Origin: Planctomonas deserti
GTDB lineage: Bacteria; Actinomycetota; Actinomycetes; Actinomycetales; Microbacteriaceae
Direction of reading: 5' to 3'
NCBI RefSeq assembly: GCF_003067705.1
Contig: NZ_QANL01000001.1
Coordinates: 1,342,307 to 1,406,306, forward strand
DNA: 64,000 bases
Part shown: piece by piece, positions 1-10,035 of the stretch
How the letters are laid out: each line of letters begins with the position of its first letter
Numbering within the stretch: the stretch's first letter is position 1
The notes under the pieces: model-generated
The model's input: the letters and a program-made list of their open reading frames with translations, nothing else
Told to the model about the DNA's origin: nothing
Databases searched by the model: none
Translations under genes and position numbers: made by a program

Positions 1-504
1 CAGACCGAGTCGTTCGACGTCTCGCACCTCGCCGAGGTGCTCACGCAGGTGCGCGAGCGCGTGCGCTTCTGCGAGATCTGCGGCAATGTCTCCGAGCAGG
101 ACACGTGCTCGATCTGCCGCGATCCGCGCCGTGACCCGACGCTCATCTGCGTCGTGGAGGAGGCGAAGGACGTGGTCGCGATCGAGCGCACCCGCGAGTT
201 CCGCGGCCTGTACCACGTGCTCGGCGGGGCGATCAGCCCCATCGACGGCATCGGCCCGGACGACCTGCGGATCCGCCAGCTCATGCAGCGGCTCGCCGAC
301 GGCACGGTGACCGAGGTCATCCTCGCCACCGACCCCAACCTGGAGGGCGAGGCGACGGCGACGTACCTCAGCCGCCTGCTGCACTCGCTCGACATCACCG
401 TCTCGCGGCTGGCATCCGGCCTGCCCGTCGGCGGGGACCTGGAGTACGCGGACGAGGTCACGCTGGGCCGCGCGTTCGAGGGCCGGCGCACCGTCGGACG
501 CTGA
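1..504 (+). CDS. recR: Recombination mediator RecR (5'-truncated by window edge)
   Basis: C-terminal part of RecR, which works with RecF/RecO to load RecA at gaps during recombinational repair. The reading frame is open from base 1, so the start codon and N-terminal helix-hairpin-helix lie outside the window. Visible are the four-cysteine zinc motif (CEICG ... CSIC) and the following Toprim domain ([15 protein letters not shown], then [17 protein letters not shown]), ending in the family's usual short tail. It is followed by a 167-base gap before lysC. A dnaX-recR order just upstream is usual in this phylum but cannot be seen here. Confidence 0.95.
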   Translation, partial: QTESFDVSHLAEVLTQVRERVRFCEICGNVSEQDTCSICRDPRRDPTLICVVEEAKDVVAIERTREFRGLYHVLGGAISPIDGIGPDDLRIRQLMQRLADGTVTEVILATDPNLEGEATATYLSRLLHSLDITVSRLASGLPVGGDLEYADEVTLGRAFEGRRTVGR

Positions 505-627
505 CGCGTCCCGTCGTTCCTCGCCCAGACGGCCCGCAACGGGCTCGGTAGCGGCGTCGGCGCGGGCGTCCGCCGAGCCGAGCCGCAGTGCGGCGTCACA
601 CGGGCGACCGCACCGGGGGGCACCCCG

Positions 628-633
628 TACAAT
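628..633 (+). promoter_or_regulatory. Candidate -10 element for lysC-asd
   Basis: TACAAT lies 38 bases upstream of the lysC GTG and fits the actinobacterial TANNNT -10 pattern. No convincing -35 hexamer is seen at 16-18 bp. A GGAG Shine-Dalgarno at 661-664 then sets the lysC start. Confidence 0.4.
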
Positions 634-671
634 CAGGAGTTCTGACCGGACCCCACCCTTGGAGATTCTTC

Positions 672-3040
<2,369 letters not shown>

Positions 3041-3051
3041 TAGTAGGGGAG

Positions 3052-3089
3052 AAGGGCGGCTGCCGCGTTACGCGGTGGCCGCCCTTTTT
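3052..3089 (+). terminator. Rho-independent terminator of lysC-asd
   Basis: AAGGGCGGC...CCGCG pairs with CGCGG...GCCGCCCTT around a short loop, followed by a T run. It starts 12 bases after the asd stop. Confidence 0.85.
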
Positions 3090-3108
3090 CGTGCCCGGCT
3101 GCCGTGCC

Positions 3109-3156
3109 GGTGCTGGTGCTGGTGCTGGTGCTGGTGCCGGTGCTGGTGCTGGTGCC
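3109..3156 (+). repeat. Hexanucleotide microsatellite (GGTGCT/GGTGCC)8
   Basis: Eight in-register 6-bp units, six GGTGCT and two GGTGCC (units 5 and 8), in the gap between the asd terminator and the HNH gene. No gene reads through it convincingly. Confidence 0.9.
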
Positions 3157-3180
3157 GGTTGCCGTACGGGATGTGCACGG

Positions 3181-3203
3181 TCCCTGAGCCTGTCGAAGGG
3201 ACG
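3181..3203 (+). repeat. REP-like element, isolated copy
   Basis: TCCCTGAGCCTGTCGAAGGG followed by ACG. The same 20-23-mer recurs at 4913, 5075, 5237 and 5399 and, with one change, at 45716. Its core has an inverted partner (CTTCGACAGGCTCAG) inside the array downstream of the HNH gene. Confidence 0.8.
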
Positions 3204-3274
3204 CACGCCTGTCGCATCTTGAGGTGATTATCCACAGGAGCGAAAGTTCCTCATCGAAGAAACCTTCGACGTGG

Positions 3275-3280
3275 TATAAT
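3275..3280 (+). promoter_or_regulatory. -10 box of a leaderless HNH-gene transcript
   Basis: Perfect TATAAT with a 7-base spacer to the ATG at 3288, so transcription should start at or next to that A. No Shine-Dalgarno is present. An overlapping upstream ATG at 3279 lies inside the -10 box and cannot be used on this transcript. Confidence 0.65.
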
Positions 3281-3287
3281 GTGTGCT

Positions 3288-4748
3288 ATGGGAACCCCGG
3301 CAGCGACGCTCCTCCGCACAGCAGATGCGGTCGCGCGCCTGGGCGGCTCGCCCGCCGCGTTTGCTCCGCTTCCTAAGCAGGATCTGTTGGACGCGCTGCA
3401 CGCTATCGCGGACCTCAGACAGTGCTGCGACACCTTCTCGGCCTGGATTGCGGGCGAGCTGAACCGCCGCTCGATGCCTGACCTCGGCTCAGCAGGGTTG
3501 GCGCAGCAGGAGGGCTACCGGACTCCGCAGGCAATGGTCGAGGCCATCACCGGGACGACCAAGGGCGGCGCCGTCTCGATCGTCGAAGTAGGCAAGATGC
3601 TCGCCGAGACCGACGCCGTCGAGACCCTGCAGCGCGAGCACCCGGAACTCTCGGCACCGCCGACCCCGTGGCACGCGCCCATCGCACACGCGGTTACCGA
3701 CGGGCGGATCTCCATCGCCCAAGCGGACGCCATTCGTGCCGGGCTCGGCCTCCCAACCGACGCAGTGCCCGCGGAGGCGCTGTCCGAGGCCGCGATCGAG
3801 TTGGTCACCGATGCCGCGACCCTCACGGCGGGCCAACTGCACCGCCGGGCGAGGCAACTACGCGACGACCTGGACGACACCGAAGTCGTCGACCGCGAAA
3901 GGGCTCAGCTGGAGCAGCAGCACCTGAAGGCCTGGAAGCGGCCCGACGGCATGGTGGAGGGCAAGTTCCTCTACGCACCCGAACCCGGCGCGTTCCTCCT
4001 GTCGGTACTCGACGAGCTCACCAACCCGCGCAGAGGTGGCCCCAGGTTTGTGAAGGAAGAGGACCGGGCGCGCATCGACGCGATCGCGAACGACCCGCGC
4101 CCGACCGACCGCCTTGCGGCCGACGGGTTCCTGGAGTTGCTGCGTATCGGTGCGGACGCCGACCCGGGCCAGGTGTACGGATCGAGGCGGCCAGCGGTCC
4201 GGGTGATCGTGACGAAGGAGTCGCTGCAGACCGGCGAGGGACACGGCTCCATCCAGGACACCGGCGAGGCCGTGAGCATCGCGACGATCCGGCGGGAGGT
4301 CTGCAGCACGGGAACGGTCGCGGTCGTCCTCGACGACGACGGCCAGTGCGTGAACGTCGGACGCGAGCAGCGGCTCTTCACCGCTCGCCAGCGCGTCGGC
4401 CTGGCGGTGCGGGATGGCGGCTGCATGTGGCCCGGCTGCGATAGGCCGCCGTCCTGGTGTGAGGCGCACCACATCAACCAGTGGAAGAGGGACCACGGCA
4501 ATACCGACATCGCCGACGGCGTCCTGCTGTGCAAACACCACCACCTGCTGCTCCACAATCACGGCTGGGATATCACCAGAACCGGCGGGCACTACACGCT
4601 GATACCACCGAGGTCGGTCAGCCCGACTCGCGAGGGCCGGCACCTGGCAACGAAGAGCAGAGCGGTCCAGGACTGGAACGCGCGCCGACACCGCCTCCGC
4701 CGGAGTGACCCCGCCAGCATCCCCGAGTCGCCACCACCGGGAGGCTGA
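3288..4748 (+). CDS. DUF222 / HNH endonuclease domain protein (13E12-type)
   Basis: Member of the actinobacterial DUF222 (13E12 repeat) family, with an N-terminal helical DUF222 domain (about residues 20-340) and a C-terminal HNH nuclease module. The HNH residues are visible: CMWPGCDRPPSWCEAHHI, then DGVLLCKHHHLLLHNHGW, with the zinc CxxC/CxxH pairs and the catalytic HH. The family is abundant in these genomes; its role is unknown, with DNA cleavage predicted. The start is the ATG placed for a leaderless transcript. The gene has more A/T-ending codons than its neighbours and sits between copies of a REP-like repeat, which hints at spread as a unit. Confidence 0.85.
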   Translation: MGTPAATLLRTADAVARLGGSPAAFAPLPKQDLLDALHAIADLRQCCDTFSAWIAGELNRRSMPDLGSAGLAQQEGYRTPQAMVEAITGTTKGGAVSIVEVGKMLAETDAVETLQREHPELSAPPTPWHAPIAHAVTDGRISIAQADAIRAGLGLPTDAVPAEALSEAAIELVTDAATLTAGQLHRRARQLRDDLDDTEVVDRERAQLEQQHLKAWKRPDGMVEGKFLYAPEPGAFLLSVLDELTNPRRGGPRFVKEEDRARIDAIANDPRPTDRLAADGFLELLRIGADADPGQVYGSRRPAVRVIVTKESLQTGEGHGSIQDTGEAVSIATIRREVCSTGTVAVVLDDDGQCVNVGREQRLFTARQRVGLAVRDGGCMWPGCDRPPSWCEAHHINQWKRDHGNTDIADGVLLCKHHHLLLHNHGWDITRTGGHYTLIPPRSVSPTREGRHLATKSRAVQDWNARRHRLRRSDPASIPESPPPGG

Positions 4749-4774
4749 TGGTGCAAGCGCCATCGAGGGCACGG

Positions 4775-5552
4775 GAGTCGGCTTGCGTCGCTTCGACAAG
4801 CTCAGCGACCGTGTTGCCCCGGTTCTCCGCCTCGCTAATTAGCCGTCCGGGTCCCGTCGCTGCTCGCGAAGCTCTCGGGAATGACCAGCGCAGACAAGCG
4901 GCACCACTTCGGTCCCTGAGCCTGTCGAAGGGACGGGGTCGGCTTGCGTCGCTTCGACAGGCTCAGCGACCGTGTACGGAACGACCACGACCTCGGCGGC
5001 CGCACCATCCGCATCCCGTCGCTGCTCGCGAAGTTCTCGGGAACGTCCAGCGCAGACAAGCGGCACCACTTCGGTCCCTGAGCCTGTCGAAGGGACGGGG
5101 TCGGCTTGCGTCGCTTCGACAGGCTCAGCGACCGTGTACGGAACGACCACGACCTCGGCGGCCGCACCATCCGCATCCCGTCGCTGCTCGCGAAGTTCTC
5201 GGGAACGACCAGCGCAGACAGGCGGCACCACTTCGGTCCCTGAGCCTGTCGAAGGGACAGGAGTTTGCTTGCGTCGCTTGACAAGCTCAGCGACCGTGTA
5301 CGGAACGACCACGACCTCGGCGGCCGCACCATCCGCAATCGGTCGCTGCTCGCGAAGCTCTCGGGAACGACCAGCGCAGACAAGCGGCACCACTCCGGTC
5401 CCTGAGCCTGTCGAAGGGACGGAAGGGCACCCGCGTCGCTTCGACAAGCTCAGCGACCGTGTGCGTGACGACCACGCACCCCGGCGGCCGCACCGTCCGC
5501 ATTCCGTCGCTGCTCGCGAAGCCCTCGGGAACGACCGACGCGCACGGGCCCC
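4775..5552 (+). repeat. Tandem array of about five ~162-bp units containing REP-like inverted pairs
   Basis: Units begin near 4781, 4942, 5104, 5267 and 5429 (spacing 161-163 bp). Each holds a CTTCGACA(A/G)GCTCAG element, a middle part with CGACCACGACCTCGGCGGCC and CGTCGCTGCTCGCGAAG, and a closing TCCCTGAGCCTGTCGAAGGG. The closing element of one unit and the opening element of the next form a stem of about 15 bp with a 20-30 base loop. The first and last copies are diverged, and the inner three are nearly identical. Open frames run through the array on both strands only because the repeats lack stops. No other content is seen between 4749 and 5635. Confidence 0.85.
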
Positions 5553-5635
5553 ACGCAGCGCGGTCCCCGAGTCGTTCCGCCGCGCACCCGCGGGTGCGTG
5601 ACGGACGGCTCAGGGACCGCGGTTGCCGCTTGGCG

Positions 5636-6778
5636 CTACCAGGTGTCGGGCCGGGCGCCCTCCGGGACGGCGTCCGGACGCTCGACGGTGCTCTCGATGT
5701 CGATGACGCGGTGCTCATGACCCGCGCGGAGCACGGCGTCCATGATCTCCAGCACGTGGAACGCGAGCGCGCCGGACGCGCGGTGCTCGCGACCGGTAGC
5801 GATCGCGTGGGCCATGTCCGCGAGGCCGTAGCCGCGAGCCGCGCCCTCGTAGCCGGCCGTCGGCGGCACCTCGCGCCACTCGCGGTCGTCGCGCGTGAGG
5901 ATCTCGACCGGGTCGCCGAAGCGGTTCGGGTCGGGAACGGAGATGGTGCCGTCGGTGCCGTAGACCTCGATCAGCGGATGCCGCGAGCCCCACACCTCGA
6001 AGCTCACGGTGATCGAGGAGGCGATCCCGCTCGCGTGCTCGAGCAGGGCGGTCACGTGGGTGTCCACGTCGACGTCGAGCGCGGTGCCGGCCAGCGGGCC
6101 GCTGCCCACCGACCGGGCGCGGTTGGACCGGGTCGCGGACCCGGACACCCGCACGACCGGGCCGAGCAGCGTCACGAGGGCGCTCAGGTAGTACGGCGCC
6201 ATGTCGAACAGCGGCCCGCCGCCGCGCTGGTAGTAGAACGCCGGCGCCGGGTGCCACAGCTCGTGCCCGGGGGAGGCCCAGAACGCGCTGGCGCCGACCG
6301 GCGTGCCGATGACGCCGTCATCCAACAGCCGCCTCGCCGTCTGCACGCCGGTGCCGAGAACGGTGTCCGGCGCGCTGCCGACGCGCAGGCCGCGCTCGTT
6401 AGCCAGGCGCAGCATGTCGACGGCCTCGTCCGGGGTGAGCGCCAGCGGCTTCTCGCCGAAGACGTGCTTGCCCGCCTGCAGCGCCTTGGTCGCGACCTCG
6501 ACGTGGGCGGCGGGGATCGTCAGGTTCAGCACGACGTCGACGTCCGGGTGCGTGAGGAGCTCCTCGACCGGCACGGACACGACGCCGTGCTCGGCGGCCA
6601 CCTCGGCGGCGCGCGCCTCGTTCAGGTCGGCCACCGCCACGAGCCGGAGGTTCGGCAGCTCGGGAAGCGTCGCCAGGTACTGCTCGCTGATCTTGCCGAC
6701 GCCGACGATGCCGACACCCAGCGGGCGCTCCGACTCCGACACGGTGCCGCTCGTTGCCTCTTCTACCGAGCTGCCCAC
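5636..6778 (-). CDS. Gfo/Idh/MocA-family sugar oxidoreductase
   Basis: NAD(P)-dependent dehydrogenase of the Gfo/Idh/MocA superfamily acting on a sugar or cyclitol; the substrate is not predictable. The N-terminal Rossmann motif VGIVGVGKISEQY and the GEKPLALT lysine motif (catalytic Lys) are clear, followed by the alpha/beta substrate domain, about 380 residues in all. The open frame extends far upstream but only as a shadow of the ThuA gene. GTG at 6778 is preferred because GAGAGGGGG lies just before it. A second GTG at 6742 is possible. It overlaps the thuA-like gene by 16 bases, and the two are translationally coupled. Confidence 0.88.
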   Translation of the reverse strand: MGSSVEEATSGTVSESERPLGVGIVGVGKISEQYLATLPELPNLRLVAVADLNEARAAEVAAEHGVVSVPVEELLTHPDVDVVLNLTIPAAHVEVATKALQAGKHVFGEKPLALTPDEAVDMLRLANERGLRVGSAPDTVLGTGVQTARRLLDDGVIGTPVGASAFWASPGHELWHPAPAFYYQRGGGPLFDMAPYYLSALVTLLGPVVRVSGSATRSNRARSVGSGPLAGTALDVDVDTHVTALLEHASGIASSITVSFEVWGSRHPLIEVYGTDGTISVPDPNRFGDPVEILTRDDREWREVPPTAGYEGAARGYGLADMAHAIATGREHRASGALAFHVLEIMDAVLRAGHEHRVIDIESTVERPDAVPEGARPDTW

Positions 6779-7485
6779 AGCAGCCCCCTCTCGATGATGG
6801 TGCGGACGGTCGGGTGCGTGACGATCTCGACGCGGTGGCCGGGGGTCGACACGAAGATGCGCCCCTTGCCCCACTGGCGCGTCCAGATGGCCGGCGACGT
6901 GATGGGCCGGGTCCACGGGTCCCACGGCCGGACGGCCTGGGTGGTGGTCGCGAGTACGTCGTTGTACTCGTCGTGCAGCACCCAGTACTGCTCCGTCACG
7001 AGCTCGAAGTCGTCGATGCCCTGCGTGATCGGGTGGTCCGCCGCCGCGGGCAGCATGTTCACGGTGTAGGGCACGTAGTTGTCCGACTGTTCGCCCGTGC
7101 GCTCGTCGGGGTGCTTGCCCGGGTGCGACGCGAACTGCCCGCCGACCATCTGCAGGTAGTCGGAGTTGTTCCGGTAGGAGTCGGCGATGCCGCCGTGCCA
7201 GCCGGCGAATCCCGTTCCGGCCTCCACCGCCGCGCGGAGTCCCTCGAACTCCTCCTTCTCGATGGTGCTCATCGTGTTGTTCTGCACGATGAGGTCGATC
7301 GTGGCCATCGTCTCCGCGTCGGCGTAGACGGCGGGCGACTCCTCGACGCGCACGTCGAAGCCGTTGTCCTCGAGGAACGGGAGAAACACCTCCGTCGTCT
7401 CCACGGGCTGGTGACCGTCCCATCCGCCGCGCACGATGAGGGCCCGGCGCTTTGGACTGCCGGAGGTCGGGGAATCGGAGGACAT
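6763..7485 (-). CDS. ThuA domain protein (trehalose-utilisation / carbohydrate family)
   Basis: 240-residue ThuA-like glutamine-amidotransferase-fold protein. Visible are RALIVRGGWDGHQPVET at the N-terminus, the nucleophile-elbow-like region GFAGWHGGIADSYR and the late GRIFVSTPGH. ThuA proteins accompany sugar dehydrogenases in trehalose or related disaccharide catabolism and are thought to bind or isomerise the keto-sugar. The pairing with the Gfo/Idh/MocA gene downstream fits that. ATG at 7485 has GAAAGG about 6 bases upstream. The exact sugar is unknown. Confidence 0.85.
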   Translation of the reverse strand: MSSDSPTSGSPKRRALIVRGGWDGHQPVETTEVFLPFLEDNGFDVRVEESPAVYADAETMATIDLIVQNNTMSTIEKEEFEGLRAAVEAGTGFAGWHGGIADSYRNNSDYLQMVGGQFASHPGKHPDERTGEQSDNYVPYTVNMLPAAADHPITQGIDDFELVTEQYWVLHDEYNDVLATTTQAVRPWDPWTRPITSPAIWTRQWGKGRIFVSTPGHRVEIVTHPTVRTIIERGLLWAAR

Positions 7486-7505
7486 AGAGGCCTTTCGCAG
7501 GAGGG

Positions 7506-7519
7506 CGAAACGTTCCGGA
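7506..7519 (-). promoter_or_regulatory. Possible LacI-type operator upstream of the ThuA operon
   Basis: GCGAAACGTTCCGG is an imperfect palindrome centred on CG, like LacI-family operators, 21-34 bases upstream of the ThuA ATG. No regulator gene is adjacent. The rest of 7486-7872 holds the divergent promoter of the DUF1801 gene and nothing else I can identify. Confidence 0.25.
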
Positions 7520-7860
7520 CCGGTTCGGCCGGACGGGGGTGCTTGGTCGAACCGGACCCGTCGTTCGCCGCGATAGGCGGGCGACGTCGTTGTCCGGCGC
7601 GCCCGGCGGATCCCGGGTGCCTTCTCACGCTAATTCGGCGGCCGATGCCCGGGCAAGTTGGATCGCCGGTATTCGAAACTTTTCCGGTGGGATTCCCGCC
7701 GCCGCGGGCGGGCCGATCGCGGCACCCGACGGCGCGTTTCGTTATTCATAGCGAAAGGATCGGGGGCACGGGGCGCCCGCGACCCAGCCGAGGGACGGGC
7801 CGGCCCGCGCCGTGCCCCGGCGCCGTCGCCGTGCCCTGTCGCGGCGTAGGCGGGCGGCGC

Positions 7861-7866
7861 TAGCCT
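7861..7866 (+). promoter_or_regulatory. -10 element, leaderless DUF1801 operon
   Basis: TAGCCT (TANNNT) with exactly 6 bases before the ATG at 7873 and no Shine-Dalgarno, as expected for a leaderless actinobacterial transcript. Confidence 0.5.
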
Positions 7867-7872
7867 TCCTGG

Positions 7873-8337
7873 ATGAGCGATTCCGCCGTGCCCGAGGATG
7901 TGCGGGCCTATCTCGACGGACTTCCCGAGGAGCGCCGGGCGGTGATCGACCCCGCCTTCGAGACGGTGCGCGCCGCGATGCCGGAGGGCTACGAGTTGGC
8001 GATGGCCTGGGGCATGCCGACCTGGTCGGTGCCCCTCGCCACCTTCTCCGGCACCTACAACGGCAAGCCGCTCGCCTACGTCTCGCTGGCCGCGCAGAAG
8101 AACTACAACTCGCTCTACCTGATGGCGCTGTACAGCGACTCCGCGGAGGAGCAGGAGTTCGCCCGGCGCTGGCGGGAGTCCGGCCGCACCCTCGACATGG
8201 GGAAGAGCTGCCTCCGCTTCCGGCGCATCGAGGACGTCGACCTCGGCATCCTCGCCGACACGATCGCCGCGGTGCCGGTCGAGCGGTTCCTCGAGACGTA
8301 CGAGCGGATCCGTCCCGCCACCGCGAAGCGACGATGA
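7873..8337 (+). CDS. DUF1801 (YdhG-like) domain protein
   Basis: 154-residue single-domain protein of the DUF1801/YdhG family. Typical features are an N-terminal helical stretch (VPEDVRAYLDGLPEERRAVI), the signature MPEGYELAMAWGMPTWSVP, an aromatic core (KNYNSLYLMALY) and the late MGKSCLRFRRIED. A Bacillus relative (frataxin-like Fra/YdhG) binds iron, but most members are uncharacterised, so no function is assigned. The start follows a -10 element by 6 bases. Its stop overlaps the next ATG (ATGA), so it heads a three-gene unit with VanZ and MORN-like genes. Confidence 0.85.
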   Translation: MSDSAVPEDVRAYLDGLPEERRAVIDPAFETVRAAMPEGYELAMAWGMPTWSVPLATFSGTYNGKPLAYVSLAAQKNYNSLYLMALYSDSAEEQEFARRWRESGRTLDMGKSCLRFRRIEDVDLGILADTIAAVPVERFLETYERIRPATAKRR

Positions 8338-8873
8338 CGCCGCAGCCGCCGGCCGCGGCACCCTTCGTTCCGCCCGGGGAGCGCGATCCGCTGTCGTCGT
8401 CGCCGAGTGCGCGTCAGCGGCGACCGCTCGCCCGTCACCTTCTCGCCGGGGCGACGGCGGCCTACCTCGGCTTCATCGGGTGGCTCACCCTCGGCCCCCA
8501 GCCCTACGATCCGTCGGCCGTCACCGTGCTCGATCGCGTGCTCGAACTCCTGCAGCGCTCCCCGGTCACCGCCTGGATATCGTTCGACGTCGTCGAGTTC
8601 AGCGCGAACGTCGCCCTGTTCGTGCCCCTCGCGGCCCTGCTCGTGCTGCTCCTCGGCCCGCGCCGCCGCTGGCTGGTGCTCGCGCTGTCCGTCGCCCTGA
8701 CCTGCGCGATCGAGTTCGCCCAGGGAGCCTGGCTGCCGACGAGGGTGAGCGACCCACGAGACGTGCTGGCCAACTCCGCGGGCGCCGTGCTGGGCATCGC
8801 GCTCGCGCTGTCCACGCGACGGCTGCCGGCTCGCGGCGGACGGCCCCGCTCCACCCGCGGGTCGCGGTCGTGA
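8334..8873 (+). CDS. VanZ-family membrane protein
   Basis: 179-residue integral membrane protein with four predicted helices. After a cytoplasmic Pro/Ser-rich N-terminus come TM1 (AAYLGFIGWLTLG), TM2 (SANVALFVPLAALLVLLLG), TM3 (LVLALSVALTCAIEFAQ) and TM4 (VLANSAGAVLGIALAL). The N-x-x-x-FVP and E-x-x-Q signatures are those of VanZ, named for low-level teicoplanin resistance; most members have unknown envelope roles. It starts within the stop of the DUF1801 gene. A second VanZ gene is at 40405-40869. Confidence 0.85.
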   Translation: MTPQPPAAAPFVPPGERDPLSSSPSARQRRPLARHLLAGATAAYLGFIGWLTLGPQPYDPSAVTVLDRVLELLQRSPVTAWISFDVVEFSANVALFVPLAALLVLLLGPRRRWLVLALSVALTCAIEFAQGAWLPTRVSDPRDVLANSAGAVLGIALALSTRRLPARGGRPRSTRGSRS

Positions 8874-9355
8874 CCGGCCAGGACGCGGGGAATGCCCAGG
8901 ACGCGCGGCAGGCCCAGGATGCGCGGGAAGCGGGGCATGTGGGGGAGGCGGGCATTCCCGCGCCGAACGCGGTCGACGCCGACGGCCGGCGCGCCGGCCT
9001 CTGGGAGGAGACCTACCGCGACGGGACCCTCGAGTCCCGGGGGTTTTACGACGCGGGCGTGAAGACGGGCGAGTGGCGGACCTACTTCCGGAACGGGCGG
9101 CTGCGCGCCGTCGGCGGCTACGACGCGGGCCTGATGCACGGGCCGTGGACGTGGTACCGCGAGTCGGGCGTGCTCCTGCAGACCGGCGGCTTCGAGCGCG
9201 GCGAGCAGCAGGGCACGTGGCGCAGGTTCACCGCGGAGGGCACGCCGTACGACGAGGGGCACTACGACCGAGGCGTCCGGTCCGGGGTGTGGACGACGTT
9301 CGCCCCGGACGGCTCGGTGGCCAAGACCCGCCGACACCGCGGCCCCGCCTCCTGA
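8870..9355 (+). CDS. MORN/YwqK-repeat protein
   Basis: 161-residue soluble protein. After about 40 residues rich in QDA-type repeats, five 23-residue MORN/YwqK repeats follow, each with G-x-W ... G ... G-x-Y/F spacing (GLWEETYRDG, GEWRTYFRNG, GPWTWYRESG, GTWRRFTAEG, GVWTTFAPDG). YwqK relatives have been labelled antitoxins, but no toxin gene lies next to it, so that function is not assigned. GTG overlaps the VanZ stop (GTGA) with no separate ribosome site, implying coupling to VanZ translation. Confidence 0.75.
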   Translation: MTGQDAGNAQDARQAQDAREAGHVGEAGIPAPNAVDADGRRAGLWEETYRDGTLESRGFYDAGVKTGEWRTYFRNGRLRAVGGYDAGLMHGPWTWYRESGVLLQTGGFERGEQQGTWRRFTAEGTPYDEGHYDRGVRSGVWTTFAPDGSVAKTRRHRGPAS

Positions 9356-9422
9356 CCGGCGCGACGCGTCCCCGCCCGCTGCCGCGTCAAGCCCGGAAGA
9401 GGCGGCGGAACGCGGGGAGCGG

Positions 9423-9944
9423 TCAGGAGAGGGGCGTGATCGTCTTCGCAACGCCGTCCCACAGGCGGGCCGCGGGCGCGCTGCCAGTCGGAAGCGCGGC
9501 GGCGCCCACCGCCGCGAGCGCGGGGCCGACGCTGTCCGCGTCCAGCCGGCGAGCGAGGGTCACGTGCGGCGTCCATGCGTCCGGCCGGGAGAGATCGACG
9601 ACCGACTCGGCCAGCGGCGTCGCGGCCTCGTGCACACGGCGATGCAGCTCCAGCAGCGCCCGGGTGACCACGACCTGGCGGGCGAGCACGTAACCCCGCC
9701 GGTGGCCGCCGAACAGCAGGGTCGCTCCGAGCGTCAGGGGCAGCGGGAGGGACGAGACGGCCTCTCGCACCGCCGTCAGGTCGTCGACCCGCATCGCCGG
9801 CGCAACGAACAGGGTCACGTGGGGGCGGTTGCTCGGCGAACTGTTCCGGGCGAGGCTCGGGATGCCGGCATCCTCGAGGGCGCGCCACTCGCGGCGCACG
9901 GTCGCGTCGGTCTCGTCGTCGACGGTCAGTTCGATGCTCAGCAT
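9423..9944 (-). CDS. 2H phosphoesterase / 2'-5' RNA ligase family protein
   Basis: 173-residue LigT-like 2H phosphoesterase. The two HxT motifs that define the fold are present: RPHVTLF (His about 42) and WTPHVTLARRL (about 127). Family members hydrolyse or form 2',5' or cyclic phosphodiester bonds in RNA or nucleotides; the substrate here is unknown. Single-gene unit convergent with the MORN-like gene. TAGCCT lies 9 bases upstream of the ATG on the minus strand, so the transcript is likely leaderless or nearly so. Confidence 0.8.
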   Translation of the reverse strand: MLSIELTVDDETDATVRREWRALEDAGIPSLARNSSPSNRPHVTLFVAPAMRVDDLTAVREAVSSLPLPLTLGATLLFGGHRRGYVLARQVVVTRALLELHRRVHEAATPLAESVVDLSRPDAWTPHVTLARRLDADSVGPALAAVGAAALPTGSAPAARLWDGVAKTITPLS

Positions 9945-10022
9945 GGCTCGTCCAGGCTAGGCCGCTCCGGCAGGCGCGGCGCGGGGCTCCGAGGGACCGA
10001 CGGGAGCGCCTTCCGGCGGACG

Positions 10023-10028
10023 TAAACT
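10023..10028 (+). promoter_or_regulatory. -10 element, leaderless mqo
   Basis: TAAACT with a 7-base spacer to the GTG at 10036. No Shine-Dalgarno is present. Confidence 0.5.
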
Positions 10029-10035
10029 GGACGGT

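Noticed and set aside
4748..5601. Long open frames across the 162-bp array on both strands
   Set aside because: They consist wholly of the repeat unit read in several frames, with no start context and no protein family; stop-free GC-rich repeats explain them.
5636..7423. 595-residue fusion of the oxidoreductase with an N-terminal domain
   Set aside because: The N-terminal 215 residues are the ThuA gene read in another frame; the real start has a ribosome site at the ThuA end.
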